NCBI GenBank assembly: GCA_964526565.1 | Contig: CAZGMC010000084.1 | Coordinates: forward strand, 1-18,813 | Length of the DNA: 18,813 nucleotides | Direction: 5' to 3' | Source of the DNA: CAZGMC01 sp964526565 | Lineage (GTDB): Bacteria; Pseudomonadota; Alphaproteobacteria; DSM-16000; Inquilinaceae | Shown: positions 17,806-18,813 of the stretch, piece after piece | Position numbering within the stretch: position 1 is the first letter of the stretch | How the letters are laid out: every line of letters starts with the position of its first letter | Notes under the pieces: model-generated | The model's database searches: none | What the model was told of the DNA's origin: nothing | What the model saw: only the letters and a program-made list of their open reading frames with translations | Translations under genes and position numbers: made by a program

Positions 17806-18813
17806 ATGATCAATCTGAGCATTCCGCAGGCAAGCAATCAATTGCACCCGCGCATCACCGTGGTCGGCGTCGGCGGCGCCGGCGGCAACGCCGTCAACAA
17901 CATGATCCGCGCCAACCTGGAGGGCGTGGAGTTCCTGGTGTGCAACACCGACTCCCAGTCGCTGGCCCAGAACTGCGCCGAGCGCAAACTGCAGCTCGGC
18001 ACCGGGATCACCCAGGGGCTGGGCGCCGGCTCGCGGCCGGACATCGGCCGCGCCGCGGCGGAGGAAGTGCTCGACCAGATCGTCGCCCACCTCGACGGCA
18101 GCCACATGGTGTTCATCACCGGCGGCATGGGCGGCGGCACCGGCACGGGCGCCGCGCCGGTGGTGGCCCGCGCCGCCCGCGAGCAGGGCATGCTGACGGT
18201 CGGCGTGGTGACCAAGCCCTTCCACTTCGAGGGCACCCACCGCATGCGCATCGCCGAGAGCGGCATCCAGGAACTGCAACAGTACGTCGACACCCTGATC
18301 ATCATCCCCAACCAGAACCTGTTCCGCATCTGCAACGAGAAGACGACGTTCGCCGAGGCCTTCAAGATGGCCGACGACGTGCTCTACTCGGGCGTGCGCG
18401 GGGTGACCGACCTGATGGTCATGCCCGGCCTGATCAACCTGGACTTCGCCGACATCCGCGCCGTGATGAGCGAGATGGGCAAGGCGATGATGGGCACCGG
18501 CGAGGCCGAGAACGACCGCCGCTCGATCCTGGCGGCAGAAGCGGCGATTTCCAACCCGCTGCTCGACGAGGTGTCGATGAAGGGCGCCAAGGGCGTGCTT
18601 GTGAACATCACCGGCGGCATGGACCTCACCCTCTACGAGGTGGACGAGGCGGCAAACCGCATCCGCTCGGAAGTCGATCCGGACGCCAACATCATCGTCG
18701 GCTCGACCTTCGACGAATCCATGGACGGCACGATGCGCGTCTCGGTCGTCGCGACGGGTATCGAGACCGAAGCGGTTGGCCTGCACGGCGACACGGTCGT
18801 TTCTCTCGCCCGC
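17806..18813 (+). CDS. ftsZ: FtsZ, tubulin-like division GTPase (3' end outside window)
   Basis: The GTPase that polymerises into the Z-ring at midcell. The frame is open from ATG 17806 to the last base, giving 336 residues without a stop, so the gene is cut by the window edge. The GTP-binding start is VVGVGGAGGNAVNNM. The tubulin signature GGMGGGTGTGAAP spans 106-118. The T7 synergy loop NLDFADI is at 211-217, with D213 and D216 matching the catalytic aspartates of the family. The N-terminal GTPase domain and nearly all of the C-terminal domain are present; the variable linker and the C-terminal FtsA-binding peptide are not. Start is fixed by GGAGGGAGG 5 bases upstream. Confidence 0.97.
   Translation, partial: MINLSIPQASNQLHPRITVVGVGGAGGNAVNNMIRANLEGVEFLVCNTDSQSLAQNCAERKLQLGTGITQGLGAGSRPDIGRAAAEEVLDQIVAHLDGSHMVFITGGMGGGTGTGAAPVVARAAREQGMLTVGVVTKPFHFEGTHRMRIAESGIQELQQYVDTLIIIPNQNLFRICNEKTTFAEAFKMADDVLYSGVRGVTDLMVMPGLINLDFADIRAVMSEMGKAMMGTGEAENDRRSILAAEAAISNPLLDEVSMKGAKGVLVNITGGMDLTLYEVDEAANRIRSEVDPDANIIVGSTFDESMDGTMRVSVVATGIETEAVGLHGDTVVSLAR

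Overview
This window is a near-complete dcw (division and cell wall) cluster from a very GC-rich Gram-negative bacterium. All sixteen recognisable genes lie on the + strand: mraZ, rsmH, ftsL, ftsI, murE, murF, mraY, murD, ftsW, murG, murC, murB, ddl, ftsQ, ftsA, and the first 336 codons of ftsZ, which runs off the right edge. The gene order (murB between murC and ddl, then ftsQ-ftsA-ftsZ), the extreme GC-richness and the protein style fit an alphaproteobacterium, perhaps of a Rhodospirillales-like lineage. That placement is inferred from resemblance; no database search was run. The DNPR motif in MurE indicates meso-diaminopimelate peptidoglycan.

Layout. Bases 1-554 hold no convincing gene. 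They contain a 13-bp direct repeat at the left edge, an AT-rich stretch (about 218-300) full of dyad symmetry, a TTGACA-type promoter candidate near 306-333, and a second candidate near 419-448. From 555 to 16397 the genes are packed almost without gaps. Ten junctions overlap, eight of them as 4-base ATGA or GTGA overlaps, so translation is probably coupled. The only non-overlapping junctions are ftsL/ftsI (32 bp), murF/mraY (10 bp), mraY/murD (5 bp), ftsQ/ftsA (49 bp) and ftsA/ftsZ (90 bp). The last two are the likeliest places for separate control.

How the genes work together. MurC, MurD, MurE and MurF add L-Ala, D-Glu, meso-DAP and D-Ala-D-Ala in turn to the UDP-MurNAc made by MurB. Ddl supplies D-Ala-D-Ala. 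MraY and MurG then build lipid I and lipid II on the membrane. FtsW (glycosyltransferase) and FtsI (transpeptidase) polymerise and cross-link septal wall. FtsQ and FtsL belong to the FtsQLB regulator of that pair, and FtsA anchors FtsZ filaments to the membrane. MraZ is the cluster's DNA-binding regulator and RsmH a 16S rRNA methyltransferase.

I found no accessory system, mobile element, CRISPR array, tRNA or rRNA gene. The most unusual features are modest: four 12-bp repeats coding for a Gly-Pro-Asn/Asp-Ala stretch at the very start of RsmH, a long Pro/Ala-rich C-terminal tail on FtsL with four EPTA repeats, and the symmetric AT-rich region upstream of mraZ.
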